Shown here: one piece after another, positions 45,674 to 57,365 of the stretch
Layout: every line of letters begins with the position of its first letter
Numbering within the stretch: the stretch's first letter is position 1
From: Rhodoferax sp.
GTDB taxonomy: Bacteria; Pseudomonadota; Gammaproteobacteria; Burkholderiales; Burkholderiaceae_C
DNA length: 64,000 nt
Direction of reading: 5' to 3'
Assembly (NCBI RefSeq): GCF_030697375.1
Contig: NZ_JAUYQD010000040.1
Location: 62,001 to 126,000 of the forward strand
Translations under genes and position numbers: made by a program
Notes under the pieces: model-generated
What the model saw: the letters and a program-made list of their open reading frames with translations, nothing else
Databases searched by the model: none
What the model was told of the DNA's origin: nothing

Positions 45674-46405
45674 ATGCAAAACCTGACACCCCGCCCCTAC
45701 AAGATCTTGGTGGTTGACGACGACACACGCATCCGGGATCTGCTCAGGCGCTACCTCTCGCAAGAAGGCTTTGATGTGGTGCTGGCCGAAGACGGCAAGT
45801 CGCTCACCCGTGTCATGCAGCGCGATACCGCTGACCTGATTGTGCTGGACCTGATGATGCCGGGTGAGGACGGCCTGTCCATCTGCCGCCGCCTGCGCGC
45901 CGCCAACGACCTCACACCCATCATCATGCTCACCGCCAAGGGCGAGGACATTGACCGGATCGTCGGACTGGAAGTGGGTGCCGACGACTATTTGAGCAAA
46001 CCGTTCAATCCGCGCGAGCTGCTGGCGCGCATCCACGCGGTGCTGCGCCGCCGCCCTGTTCCCGAGGTGCCCGGTGCCCCTTCTGCCGACAACGAAGTCT
46101 CACGGTTCGGAGCATTCACCTTTGACCTGGGCGCCCGCACCCTGCACAAAAACGGCGAGCAGCTCACGCTGACCACGGGTGAATTCGCCATGCTCAAGGC
46201 CTTGGTACGCCACCCAAGGGTGCCTTTGTCGCGGGAAAAGCTGGCGCAGCTCTCCCGGGGGCGGGAATTTGAAGCGTTTGACCGCAGCCTGGATGTGCAG
46301 GTGTCCCGCCTGCGCAAGCTGATCGAAACCGACCCCACCTCACCCCGCCACATCCAAACCGTGTGGGGCGTAGGCTATGTATTTGTGCCTGACGACGGCA
46401 ACTGA
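45674..46405 (+). CDS. ompR: OmpR-family response regulator
   Basis: A 243-aa regulator. The receiver domain has VVDDDTRIRDLLRRYLSQEGF, phosphoacceptor Asp in VLDLMMPGEDGL, and KPFNPRELLARI. The winged-helix domain has LTTGEFAMLKALVRHPRVPLSREKL and VQVSRLRKLIE...WGVGYVFVPD. This is the E. coli OmpR pattern almost throughout. It is followed after 17 bases by its membrane kinase. Targets are probably envelope or osmotic genes. Confidence 0.88.
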   Translation: MQNLTPRPYKILVVDDDTRIRDLLRRYLSQEGFDVVLAEDGKSLTRVMQRDTADLIVLDLMMPGEDGLSICRRLRAANDLTPIIMLTAKGEDIDRIVGLEVGADDYLSKPFNPRELLARIHAVLRRRPVPEVPGAPSADNEVSRFGAFTFDLGARTLHKNGEQLTLTTGEFAMLKALVRHPRVPLSREKLAQLSRGREFEAFDRSLDVQVSRLRKLIETDPTSPRHIQTVWGVGYVFVPDDGN

Positions 46406-46422
46406 TTTGAGGATCTGCACGA

Positions 46423-47832
46423 TTGGCTGAAACATCCATCCATGACTTTAACGTCAGCGCCTCGGCCCCACTGGAGGTACCGGAGCGTGAGGAAACACCC
46501 CGTAAATTTGCCGGACTGAGCCTGTTTTGGCGCACTTTCTTCCTGCTCGCCTTGCTGCTCTTGGGCAGCATCCTGGCTTGGTTGCAAACGCTGCGCCAGC
46601 TCGAAGTAGAACCCCGGGCAATGCAAACGGCGCAGCAACTGGCGTCACAGGTCAATCTGAGCCGTGCTGCACTGGTGCATGCCGACGGCATCGCCCGCAT
46701 TTCCCTGCTCAAAACCATGAGCCTCGAAGAGGGTTTGCGCATCATTCCGAAGGAGGCCAGCGACCGTTTTGCCCCCATTGAGCCGGACGCGCTCAGCCGC
46801 GTCATATCGCAGGAATTGACCAAGCGCCTGGGGCGCGGCACGGTTATCACCCACCAGGTCAACGACCAGGAGGGGCTGTGGATCAGTTTTGACATTGACG
46901 GCGACGACTACTGGCTGCTGACCGACCAAGAGCGCTTCAGGCCCGCCGGGGGCAAAACCTGGGGCATCTGGCTGGCGGTGGCCACCGGCCTGTCATTGGC
47001 CGGTGCTGCGCTGATTGCCGGCCTGATCAACCGCCCGCTCAAACAACTGTCCTTTGCCACCAACCGGGTGCACCAGGGCGACTTCACGGCCAGCCACCTG
47101 GATGAAACCGTGCAGACCAGCGAAATACGGGAAGTCAACATCGGCTTTAACCGCATGGCGGACCGGCTGGCCAAGATCGAACAGGACCGGGCCGTGATGC
47201 TGGCCGGTATTTCGCATGACCTGCGCACCCCGCTGGCGCGCCTGCGGCTGGAAACCGAGCTGAGCGTGGCCGATCTGGACGCCCGAGCCCACATGGCCGC
47301 AGACATCAGCCAATTGGACGCCATCATCGACAAATTTCTGGACTACGCCCGCCCTGACAAGGTCAGCCTGTCCTCGGTATTGCTGGACGATGTGGTGGAG
47401 GCCTGTGTGTACTCCCTGAAAAACCAGCCCGATGTGCTCATCAAGGTTCGGATGGACCCGGGCCTGCTGGTGCTGGCCGACGAGGTGGAGTTGGGCCGGG
47501 TCTTCTCCAACCTGCTGGAAAATGCCCGCCGTTACGGCAAGTCGGTCACCACCGGAATGGCCCGTATCGACATTGCGGCAGTGGCCCGCGAGAAATGGGT
47601 GTTGATCAAAATCCGCGACCACGGCATGGGCGTGGCACCGGAACAACTGTCCAACCTCACAAAACCTTTTTACCGTGGCGAGGCCGCCCGCACGGCCGCC
47701 AATGGGGCCGGTTTGGGGCTGGCCATCGTGGCAAAAACCATACAGCGCATGGGGGGCGGTTTCACACTCACCAACTCCTCGACGGGTGGCCTGTGCGCCA
47801 ACATCAAGCTGCAACGCTCCACCCGCGTCTGA
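46423..47832 (+). CDS. EnvZ-like sensor histidine kinase
   Basis: A 469-aa membrane kinase with TM1 (about 36-55), a periplasmic domain (about 56-180), TM2 (about 186-205), HAMP, H-box GISHDLRTPLARLRLETEL, N-box NLLENARRYG, DHGMGV and GAGLGLAIV. It pairs with the OmpR-like regulator 17 bases upstream. The start is an unusual TTG with GAGGAT nine bases before it; the first ~35 residues are an extra cytosolic leader. Its TGA abuts the convergent fadH stop with no spacer. Confidence 0.85.
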   Translation: MAETSIHDFNVSASAPLEVPEREETPRKFAGLSLFWRTFFLLALLLLGSILAWLQTLRQLEVEPRAMQTAQQLASQVNLSRAALVHADGIARISLLKTMSLEEGLRIIPKEASDRFAPIEPDALSRVISQELTKRLGRGTVITHQVNDQEGLWISFDIDGDDYWLLTDQERFRPAGGKTWGIWLAVATGLSLAGAALIAGLINRPLKQLSFATNRVHQGDFTASHLDETVQTSEIREVNIGFNRMADRLAKIEQDRAVMLAGISHDLRTPLARLRLETELSVADLDARAHMAADISQLDAIIDKFLDYARPDKVSLSSVLLDDVVEACVYSLKNQPDVLIKVRMDPGLLVLADEVELGRVFSNLLENARRYGKSVTTGMARIDIAAVAREKWVLIKIRDHGMGVAPEQLSNLTKPFYRGEAARTAANGAGLGLAIVAKTIQRMGGGFTLTNSSTGGLCANIKLQRSTRV

Positions 47833-50357
<2,525 letters not shown>

Positions 50358-50484
50358 AGTGTGTGGGTGTCCTGGCGGACTTCAAAGAGGAAGTGGGACA
50401 GGATAGTAGGGGTTCCACGGCAGGAATCTGCATGGAGCGCTGGGGAGGTGGGCCTAGATTCGGTCTAAATGAGTGAACAAAAGC

Positions 50485-50534
50485 GTCTCTAGCCCCCGTA
50501 ATACAAGCGCAAGCAGCTATCAAAACAATAGCAA
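50485..50534 (+). repeat. Two-hairpin repeat, upstream of the MYG1-like gene
   Basis: Has CTCTAGCCCCCGTAAT and GCGCAAGCAGCTATCAAAACAATAGCAA (perfect GCTAT/ATAGC hairpin). It ends 37 bases before the ATG of the MYG1-like gene, in the same orientation. Confidence 0.85.
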
Positions 50535-50570
50535 ATGCAGCTTCAATTTGTTCGTCACTAAAATCGCCCT

Positions 50571-51539
50571 ATGACAGAACACAAAACCATTGCCACCCAC
50601 AACGGCAGCTTCCACGCAGACGACGTCTTTGGCGTTGGCGTCCTGATGGGCGTCTTCCCATCCCACACCTTGCTGCGCACACGCAACAACGCGCACATTG
50701 AAGCGGCTGACTTTGCCGTCGATGTCGGCGGCCTCTGGGACGCTGAAACCGGCCGTTTTGACCACCACCAGCGCAGCTTTGCGGGTGCCCGGCCCGCCCA
50801 CGTGGTGGACGGTGCGCAAACGCCTGGTGTGGGTTATGCCAGCGCTGGCTTGGTATGGGCCGCGTATGGCGGTGCCTATGTGCAGGCTTTGGCCACCGGC
50901 AGTGGCTTCGATCTGGATGCACCGGCCGTGGCGGAGATCGCCGCGTCCATCGACAGGTCTTTGGTGCAGTACCTGGACATCGTGGACACCGGCCAGGGGG
51001 ACGTCGCCCCGGGGATTTTTGGGCTGTCGTCCTTGATTGCGCAGCTCAATACCAACTGGATGGAGGAGCATGGGCTCGACGTGGATGCCAAAGCCCAACT
51101 CCAGGAAAGCCGTTTTCGCGAGGCCATGGGCATCATGCGGCGATTTTTGGACCGCGCCATTGTCAAAAAAATATCCCAAATCCGCTCGCAGGACATTGTC
51201 CGCCAAGCCCCCAGACTGCTCAATGGCCAAGTGCTTCACCTGCAGGAAGGTGGCATGCCCTGGACGCGTGTGGTGGTGGATGAAATGCCCGAGGTGTTGT
51301 TCGTCCTCTATCCTGACTCGGATGGAAACCAGTACCAGCTCAAAACGGTTCCCGTGGAGCCCGGCTCCTTCGTTGCCAGACGGGACTTGCCCAAGAGTTG
51401 GGCCGGGCTGCGGGATCAGGAGTTGGCGGCGGTCACGGGTGTGCCGGACAGCGTGTTTTGCCACATGAACCTGTTTATCGGCGGCGCCAAAAGTTTGGCG
51501 GGGGCGATTCGCCTGGCGGAGTTGGCGCTTCCCTCTTGA
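50571..51539 (+). CDS. MYG1 family metal-dependent hydrolase
   Basis: A 322-aa protein of the UPF0160/MYG1 family: IATHNGSFHADDVFGVGVL (metal-binding His/Asp motif) and GRFDHHQRSFAG (DHH-like motif), with QYLDIVDTGQGDVAP and FVARRDLPKSWAGLRDQEL in the C-terminal half. Eukaryotic MYG1 is a 3'-5' exoribonuclease; bacterial function is not established. It stands alone, with a repeat copy upstream, and converges with the next gene (17 bases). Confidence 0.88.
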   Translation: MTEHKTIATHNGSFHADDVFGVGVLMGVFPSHTLLRTRNNAHIEAADFAVDVGGLWDAETGRFDHHQRSFAGARPAHVVDGAQTPGVGYASAGLVWAAYGGAYVQALATGSGFDLDAPAVAEIAASIDRSLVQYLDIVDTGQGDVAPGIFGLSSLIAQLNTNWMEEHGLDVDAKAQLQESRFREAMGIMRRFLDRAIVKKISQIRSQDIVRQAPRLLNGQVLHLQEGGMPWTRVVVDEMPEVLFVLYPDSDGNQYQLKTVPVEPGSFVARRDLPKSWAGLRDQELAAVTGVPDSVFCHMNLFIGGAKSLAGAIRLAELALPS

Positions 51540-51556
51540 CGGCGCCCTGGACAGGC

Positions 51557-52339
51557 TTAGCGGCCGCCTTTGTCCCCAAAATTTCTCTCGAAATACGGCA
51601 AAAGTGCCTTGGCAGCCTCCATGCGCAGAGGCAGCGCAATGGCCGGGTCACCCATCACGCCAAGCAAAAATTGCTTGGGGTCCAGGCTCTTTCCCTGCAC
51701 TGCGGGTTCTGCCACTGGGGGGCGGTCGGGGTGGAGGTCTGGGTGGCCCACGTTGTTTTTCGTGACGGATGCCAAGGCGGCTTGGAAGGCCGCAGGCGGG
51801 GTGCAGACCAGGCGTGACAGCACGTGGGCCTGGGCCTCTGGACTGGGGCAAACATCGAGCCAGGGTTCTTCCGAGAAGATGGAAGCCAGGTCCGGGGCCA
51901 CAAACGCAGACCACCGGCCCGTGTCGTGGTGCAGCGCGGGCACCATGGTGGCGTGTTGGAATTTTCCAGGTGCCGAAGCGTCCTCCTTAGGCATCATGCC
52001 CATGCGTTGGAGCGCGACCCCGCTCAAGTAACGCCGACGCAAGCCTTCCAGAAAGGCCTGCGCTTGCGCGGCGGGCACCGGCTCACAGAGGGAGAACCAC
52101 AGCTGGTAGCCGTCGATGCCGGAAACGGCGATGGCAGGCGCAGGCAGCTCCAGGTCGGTCTGGACCCCATGCCACACGCTGGACAGGACACTCCAGTCGG
52201 CCGGCCGGGCCAGCTCCAGCACCAGGGCACGCACACGCCCGTCGGGCGCCACCAAACCCGGCACTTCGTTGTCAGGGTTGGGGCTGCCGGGTGCGCCGGT
52301 GAGGTAGAGGCGGTTCAATTCCGCTTGGAGTGTGTTCAT
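51557..52339 (-). CDS. Unrecognised protein between ispF and ispD
   Basis: A 260-aa protein starting MNTLQAELNRLYLTG. An LVLELARPADWSVLSSVWHGV segment and GIDGYQLWFSLCEPVPAAQAQAFL (about 85-110) recall primase/replication-type domains. The C-terminal DPKQFLLGVMGDPAIALPLR plus MEAAKALLPYFE looks like the helical motif in some phage terminase small-subunit relatives. Neither is certain. No signal peptide or membrane segment is seen. The start at ATG 52339 is chosen because upstream sequence is Gly-rich out-of-frame-like translation. It may be a conserved Comamonadaceae protein. Confidence 0.65.
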   Translation of the reverse strand: MNTLQAELNRLYLTGAPGSPNPDNEVPGLVAPDGRVRALVLELARPADWSVLSSVWHGVQTDLELPAPAIAVSGIDGYQLWFSLCEPVPAAQAQAFLEGLRRRYLSGVALQRMGMMPKEDASAPGKFQHATMVPALHHDTGRWSAFVAPDLASIFSEEPWLDVCPSPEAQAHVLSRLVCTPPAAFQAALASVTKNNVGHPDLHPDRPPVAEPAVQGKSLDPKQFLLGVMGDPAIALPLRMEAAKALLPYFERNFGDKGGR

Positions 52340-52401
52340 GGCAAAAAAATAGGGTGTGCGGTGGGCCAAAGGCGCGTGGGTGCTGGATAGGGCTCTACGG
52401 C

Positions 52402-53133
52402 CTAGCGCGCGCCCAACACCGCCCCCGCCAGCGCAAAGTCCTGCGGATAGGTCACCTTGAAATTCTGCGCGCTGCCCTCCACCAGGAGCGGCGCCTGCCC
52501 CACCCACTCCATGGCACTGGATTCGTCCGTCACCGCATCCCCCGCCGCCTGCAGTGCGTCCATCAGGGCGCCGATGCGGAACATCTGGGGGGTTTGGGCC
52601 AGCCACTTGTCGCTGCGTTCCACGGTCTGGGCCACGCGGCCACCGGCTTCACGCTTGAGGGTGTCGGGGAGTTTGAGGGCCAGCAGGCCGCCCACGGGGT
52701 CATGGTGGCAGGCGTCGATCAGGGTGTCAATCTGGGTGGGGGTGATCAGGCAGCGGGCGGCGTCGTGCACCAGCACCCAGTCGGTGGGGGCGGCTCCGCG
52801 CTCCAGCAGGGCATTTAGACCATTAAAAACACTGCTAGCCCGCGTGGAACCGCCGCAAGCAGCTATTAAAACAGGAGCAACCGTGGCAGGCACCGTGTCA
52901 AAGAAGGTGTCGCCTGCCGACACCACCACCAGCACACCGGCCAGTCGGCGCACCGCCGCAAAGGCCGCCAGGGTGTGCAACACCATGGGCTGGCCGGCTA
53001 CGTTTTGGTACTGTTTGGGGCCGTCGGCGCCGGAACGCGAACCGGTGCCGGCGCAGGGAATCAGCGCCCACAGGCGGGGGCCTTGCGGCTGGACGGGGGT
53101 GATATTGGGGAAATTGGGGGTGTTTGGGTGCAT
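52402..53133 (-). CDS. ispD: 2-C-methyl-D-erythritol 4-phosphate cytidylyltransferase
   Basis: A 243-aa MEP-pathway enzyme: nucleotide-binding LIPCAGTGSRSGADGPKQY, GGSTRASSVFNGL, VHDAARCLIT, RSDKWLAQTPQMFR, TDESSAMEW and GSAQNFKVTYPQDFALA. It makes CDP-methylerythritol. The GGSTR segment is encoded by DNA resembling a two-hairpin repeat (52833-52880). The start is uncertain (53133, 53148 or 53181); the first ~20 residues (PNTPNFPNITPVQPQ) are outside the family core. mfd diverges at 53184, so promoters are packed into ~50 bases. Confidence 0.93.
   Translation of the reverse strand: MHPNTPNFPNITPVQPQGPRLWALIPCAGTGSRSGADGPKQYQNVAGQPMVLHTLAAFAAVRRLAGVLVVVSAGDTFFDTVPATVAPVLIAACGGSTRASSVFNGLNALLERGAAPTDWVLVHDAARCLITPTQIDTLIDACHHDPVGGLLALKLPDTLKREAGGRVAQTVERSDKWLAQTPQMFRIGALMDALQAAGDAVTDESSAMEWVGQAPLLVEGSAQNFKVTYPQDFALAGAVLGAR
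52833..52880 (+). repeat. Two-hairpin repeat-like copy inside ispD
   Basis: Reads GCTAGCCCGCGTGGAA, CGCCGCAAGCAGCTATTAAAACAGGAGCAA: both repeat halves can be followed, though the closing arm is changed (GGAGC for ATAGC). On the other strand it codes for LIAACGGSTRAS of IspD, including the conserved GG and Arg. Confidence 0.6.
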
Positions 53134-53183
53134 AGCGGTGTGCTGCATTCTAAAATCGAAGCCCACCAGTCTCCCCCGCACCC

Positions 53184-56100
53184 ATGGATTTACCCAAACT
53201 TCGCCTTGGCAACCGTTTCACCCTGCCCCGCCCCACAGGTTCTGCCGATGCCATGCTCTTGGCCCAACTGGGGGAGCGAGAAAAAGCCAGCGGCAAGCCC
53301 ATGGCCGCGGTCACCGCCAACGCGACCGACGCGCAGCGGCTGATTGAAGAAATCGCTTTTTTTGCACCCGACCTGCGTTGCGCGCTGTTTCCCGACTGGG
53401 AAACCCTGCCCTACGACACCTTTTCGCCGCACCAGGACCTGATCAGCGAGCGGCTGGCCACGCTGTGGCGCATTCAGCAGCGCAACAAGGAAAACGGCGC
53501 CGATGTGGTGATCGTGCCAGCCACCACGGCCCTGTACCGCCTGGCGCCGCCCAGCTTTCTGGCGGGCTACACCTTCCATTTCAAGGTCAAACAGCAGCTG
53601 GACGAGGCCAAGCTCAAGGCCCAGCTCACGCTGGCGGGCTACAGCCATGTGACCCAGGTGGTGAGCCCCGGCGAATACGCGGTGCGCGGCGGGCTGATCG
53701 ACCTGTTCCCCATGGGCAGCCTGGTCCCCTACCGGGTGGACCTGTTTGACAACGAAATCGACAGCATCCGCACCTTCGACCCCGACAGCCAGCGCAGCCT
53801 GTACCCGGTGCCCGAGGTGCGGCTGCTGCCGGGCCGCGAATTTCCCATGGACGACGACGCGCGGGCCAAGTTCCGCAGCCGCTGGCGCGAATTGCTGGAA
53901 GGCGACCCGACCCGCAGCCGCATCTACAAGGACATGGGCAACGGCGTGGCCACCGCCGGCATCGAGTACTACCTGCCCCTGTTTTTTGACGACACCGCCA
54001 CCGTGTTCGACTACGTGGGGGCAGACGCCACCGTGGTGCTGCATGGCGACCTGGAGGGCGCTTTTCAGCACTTCTGGCAGGACACCAAGGAACGCTACCG
54101 CCTGGTGCAGGGCGACCCCGACCGGCCCGCGCTGCCACCCGAGTCGCTGTTTTTAAGCACCGAACAGTTTTACGCCCGGGCCAATGCGCATGCGCAGTTG
54201 GCGATAAAGGCGCAGACCGAAGCGGCCTTTGCCGAGTTCGACACCCTGCCAGACCTGACGGTGGTGCGCGGCTCGGAAGACCCCTTGCAAAAGCTCAAGG
54301 CCCATGCGCGCAACACCCAGCACCGCCTGCTGATCCTGGCCGAGAGCGATGGCCGCCGCGAGAGCCTGCTGGACTTTTTGCGCGCCTCCCAGGTCAACCC
54401 GCCCGCTTTTGATTCCCTGCTGGAATTTCAGACCAGCAATGAGGCCATCGGCATTGCCACGGCTGCGCTGACCACGGGCTTTGCCTGGCTGGAAGCTGGT
54501 ATCGACCTCGTGACGGAAACCGAGCTGTTTGCCGCCGGCCCCACCACGCGCCGGCGCAAAAAGCAGGAGCAAGTCAGCGATGTGGAAGCGCTGATCAAGG
54601 ACCTGAGCGAACTCAACATCGGCGACCCGGTGGTGCACTCGGCCCACGGCATTGGCCGCTACCGGGGCTTGATTCACCTGGACTTGGGCAACAAACAGGC
54701 CAATGGCGAGCCCGAGATGCAGGAGTTTTTGCACCTGGAATACGCCGACAAAGCCACGCTGTACGTGCCGGTAAGCCAGTTGCAGCTCATCAGCCGCTAC
54801 ACCGGCGTGAGCGCGGACGAAGCGCCTTTGCACAAACTGGGCAGTGGCGCCTGGGACAAAGCCAAGCGCAAGGCGGCCGAACAGGTGCGCGACAGCGCCG
54901 CCGAACTGCTCAACATCTACGCGCGCCGCGCGGCGCGCGAAGGCCATGCCTTCCGCTACTCGCCTAACGACTACGAAACCTTTGCCAACGACTTTGGTTT
55001 TGAGGAAACCGCCGACCAGGCCGCCGCCATCCATGCCGTCATCCAGGACATGATCAGCCCGCGCCCCATGGACCGGCTGATTTGCGGCGATGTGGGCTTT
55101 GGCAAGACCGAGGTGGCGCTGCGTGCGGCCTTCATCGCCATCACTGGGGGCAAGCAGGTGGCCTTCTTGGCGCCTACCACGCTCCTGGCCGAGCAGCATT
55201 ACCAGACGTTGGTGGACCGCTTCAGCAAATGGCCGGTGAAAGTGGCCGAGATGAGCCGCTTCCGCTCCGCCAAGGAGATCACCGCCGCGCTCAAGGGTGT
55301 GGCCGATGGCACCATCGACATCGTGGTGGGCACCCACAAGCTGCTGAGCGAATCGACCAAATTCCACGACCTGGGCCTGCTCATCATCGACGAGGAGCAC
55401 CGGTTTGGCGTGCGCCACAAGGAGCAGATGAAGGCACTGCGTGCCGAGGTGGATGTGCTCACGCTCACCGCCACGCCTATTCCCCGTACTTTGGGCATGG
55501 CGCTGGAAGGCCTGCGCGACCTGAGCGTGATTGCCACGGCACCACAGCGCCGCCTGGCCATCAAGACCTTTGTGCGCACTGAAGGAGCAGGTGTGATCCG
55601 CGAAGCCGTGCTGCGCGAACTCAAGCGCGGCGGGCAGGTGTATTTCTTGCACAACGAGGTGGAAACCATCGAAAACCGCCGCGCCAAGCTCGAAGAGCTG
55701 CTGCCCGAAGCCCGCATCGCCGTGGCCCACGGCCAGATGCCCGAGCGGCAACTGGAAACGGTGATGCGCGACTTCATCGCCCAGCGCTACAACCTGCTGC
55801 TGTGCTCCACCATCATCGAGACCGGCATTGACGTGCCCACGGCCAACACCATTGTGATGAGCCGCGCCGACAAGTTCGGTCTGGCGCAGTTGCACCAGTT
55901 GCGCGGGCGCGTGGGCCGCAGCCACCACCAGGCCTATGCCTATTTGATGGTGCCCGACCTGGAAGGCCTGACCAAGCAGGCCACCCAGCGCCTGGACGCC
56001 ATCCAGGCCATGGAAGAGCTGGGCAGCGGCTTTTACCTGGCCATGCACGACCTGGAGATTCGCGGCGCCGGTGAGGTGCTGGGCGAAAACCAGAGCGGTA

Positions 56101-56675
56101 ACATGCTGGAGGTGGGTTTCCAGTTGTACAACGAGATGCTGAGCGAGGCGGTGCGCTGCCTCAAGGCCGGTATCGAGCCCGATTTGCTCAGCCCGCTCAA
56201 CGTCACCACCGACATCAACCTGCACGCCCCCGCCCTGCTGCCCGACGACTACTGCGGCGATGTGCACATGCGCCTGTCCTTCTACAAAAAGCTGGCCACC
56301 GCCAAAAACACAGACCAGATCGACGCGCTGCTGGAAGAAATTGTGGACCGCTTCGGCAAGCTGCCCGCCCAGGCGCAAACCCTCATCGACGTGCACCGCC
56401 TGCGCGTTCTTAGCCAGCCCTACGGCGTGGTGAAAGTGGACGCGGCACCCGGCGTGATCACCATCACCTTCAAGAAGAACCCGCCCATCGACCCCATGCG
56501 GATCATCGAGATGATCCAGAAGAACAAGCACATCAAACTGGCGGGCAACGAGAAGCTGCGCATCGAGCGCACCCTGCCCGATGCCAAAGACCGGGCGCAG
56601 ATGGTGCGGGACGTGTTGCGAAATTTGGGGAAACCGGTGGTGGAGGCAGCACCTGCGGCGAAATCCGTTTCCTGA
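53184..56675 (+). CDS. mfd: Transcription-repair coupling factor Mfd
   Basis: A full-length 1163-aa Mfd. The UvrB-like N-terminal domains (about 1-340) have DWETLPYDTFSPHQDLISERL and GEYAVRGGLIDLFP. The RNA-polymerase interaction domain starts near 485 (GDPVVHSAHGIGRYRGL). The SF2 translocase follows with GDVGFGKTEVALRAAF near 635 and LIIDEEHRFGVRHKE near 735; the TRCF C-terminal domain (LPDDYCGDVHMRLSFYKKLA) follows. It removes stalled RNA polymerase and recruits UvrA to lesions. It diverges from ispD. Confidence 0.97.
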   Translation: MDLPKLRLGNRFTLPRPTGSADAMLLAQLGEREKASGKPMAAVTANATDAQRLIEEIAFFAPDLRCALFPDWETLPYDTFSPHQDLISERLATLWRIQQRNKENGADVVIVPATTALYRLAPPSFLAGYTFHFKVKQQLDEAKLKAQLTLAGYSHVTQVVSPGEYAVRGGLIDLFPMGSLVPYRVDLFDNEIDSIRTFDPDSQRSLYPVPEVRLLPGREFPMDDDARAKFRSRWRELLEGDPTRSRIYKDMGNGVATAGIEYYLPLFFDDTATVFDYVGADATVVLHGDLEGAFQHFWQDTKERYRLVQGDPDRPALPPESLFLSTEQFYARANAHAQLAIKAQTEAAFAEFDTLPDLTVVRGSEDPLQKLKAHARNTQHRLLILAESDGRRESLLDFLRASQVNPPAFDSLLEFQTSNEAIGIATAALTTGFAWLEAGIDLVTETELFAAGPTTRRRKKQEQVSDVEALIKDLSELNIGDPVVHSAHGIGRYRGLIHLDLGNKQANGEPEMQEFLHLEYADKATLYVPVSQLQLISRYTGVSADEAPLHKLGSGAWDKAKRKAAEQVRDSAAELLNIYARRAAREGHAFRYSPNDYETFANDFGFEETADQAAAIHAVIQDMISPRPMDRLICGDVGFGKTEVALRAAFIAITGGKQVAFLAPTTLLAEQHYQTLVDRFSKWPVKVAEMSRFRSAKEITAALKGVADGTIDIVVGTHKLLSESTKFHDLGLLIIDEEHRFGVRHKEQMKALRAEVDVLTLTATPIPRTLGMALEGLRDLSVIATAPQRRLAIKTFVRTEGAGVIREAVLRELKRGGQVYFLHNEVETIENRRAKLEELLPEARIAVAHGQMPERQLETVMRDFIAQRYNLLLCSTIIETGIDVPTANTIVMSRADKFGLAQLHQLRGRVGRSHHQAYAYLMVPDLEGLTKQATQRLDAIQAMEELGSGFYLAMHDLEIRGAGEVLGENQSGNMLEVGFQLYNEMLSEAVRCLKAGIEPDLLSPLNVTTDINLHAPALLPDDYCGDVHMRLSFYKKLATAKNTDQIDALLEEIVDRFGKLPAQAQTLIDVHRLRVLSQPYGVVKVDAAPGVITITFKKNPPIDPMRIIEMIQKNKHIKLAGNEKLRIERTLPDAKDRAQMVRDVLRNLGKPVVEAAPAAKSVS

Positions 56676-56746
56676 AGCCCGGTTTGCCCCGGCAACCGCC
56701 ATTTTTCCGGCTACATTTTCGACACAACTACTTTCAAAGGGAGCCT

Positions 56747-57229
56747 ATGGACCAAAACAACGCCATCACCGAAGCCAGCAACGTGCAGAGCCTGGGAAGA
56801 AAATCCTGGACGGCCTACGTAGGGACCGCGATTCTCGCCCTGATCCTGATGCTCCTCGTCGCCATGTTTGGGTACGCCAATATCTTTGGCGGCCTGCTGA
56901 TCCTGGCGCTGTCGGTGGCCGTTATCGCCCTCCGATTTTTCTCCATCAAAAGCCACCACCTGTACATGGATGACGTGGGCGTCTGGGTGTCTTCCGGCAT
57001 CCTGCCCTGGACCAAGGGCGTCAGCGGTGTGAAGTGGCGCGATCTGGACGAGGCGGTGTTTTTCCAGTCCATGCTCAGCTGGATGTTCAAGTCCTACTCC
57101 ATCCGCATCGGCCATCGCTTTACCAAAGACAGCGAAATACTCTTGAGCCATTGGAGCAACGGTCACCAAGCCGTCACCACCATCAACGCGCGGCACAAAG
57201 AGCTGGTCAAGGCCAACGCGCTGAATTAA
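56747..57229 (+). CDS. Small membrane protein, PH-like, unrecognised
   Basis: A 160-aa protein. Two adjacent membrane helices (about 22-43 and 47-65) are followed by a cytosolic beta-rich domain (HLYMDDVGVWVSSGILPWTK, GVSGVKWRDLDEAVFFQS) similar in layout to YdbS/bPH2-type bacterial PH domains. Function is unknown. AAAGGGAG lies six bases before the ATG, which decides the start over one 21 codons upstream. It follows mfd by 71 bases. Confidence 0.7.
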   Translation: MDQNNAITEASNVQSLGRKSWTAYVGTAILALILMLLVAMFGYANIFGGLLILALSVAVIALRFFSIKSHHLYMDDVGVWVSSGILPWTKGVSGVKWRDLDEAVFFQSMLSWMFKSYSIRIGHRFTKDSEILLSHWSNGHQAVTTINARHKELVKANALN

Positions 57230-57310
57230 GCGCTGACCTGAAACCCCGGCCGCTGGCTGCGTTGGACGACATTGCCAGGCCTGGGCCTTGACACCTGCAG
57301 TCGAAAAGTG

Positions 57311-57361
57311 GCTAAAACCCTTATAAACATTGCGTAAGAAGCTATCAATTTAATAGCAAAA
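57311..57361 (+). repeat. Two-hairpin repeat, upstream of the yhcG remnant
   Basis: Has GGCTAAAACCC and TGCGTAAGAAGCTATCAATTTAATAGCAA (perfect GCTAT/ATAGC arms). It ends four bases before the remnant's ATG at 57366 and pairs with a same-orientation copy at 58158-58210 on the other side of the remnant. Confidence 0.8.
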
Positions 57362-57365
57362 CAGT

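Noticed and set aside
54153..56702. An 849-codon open frame antisense to mfd.
   Set aside because: It is fully covered by the Mfd frame on the plus strand; the His/Gln/Val-rich translation has no motif and is an artefact of high-GC codon use.
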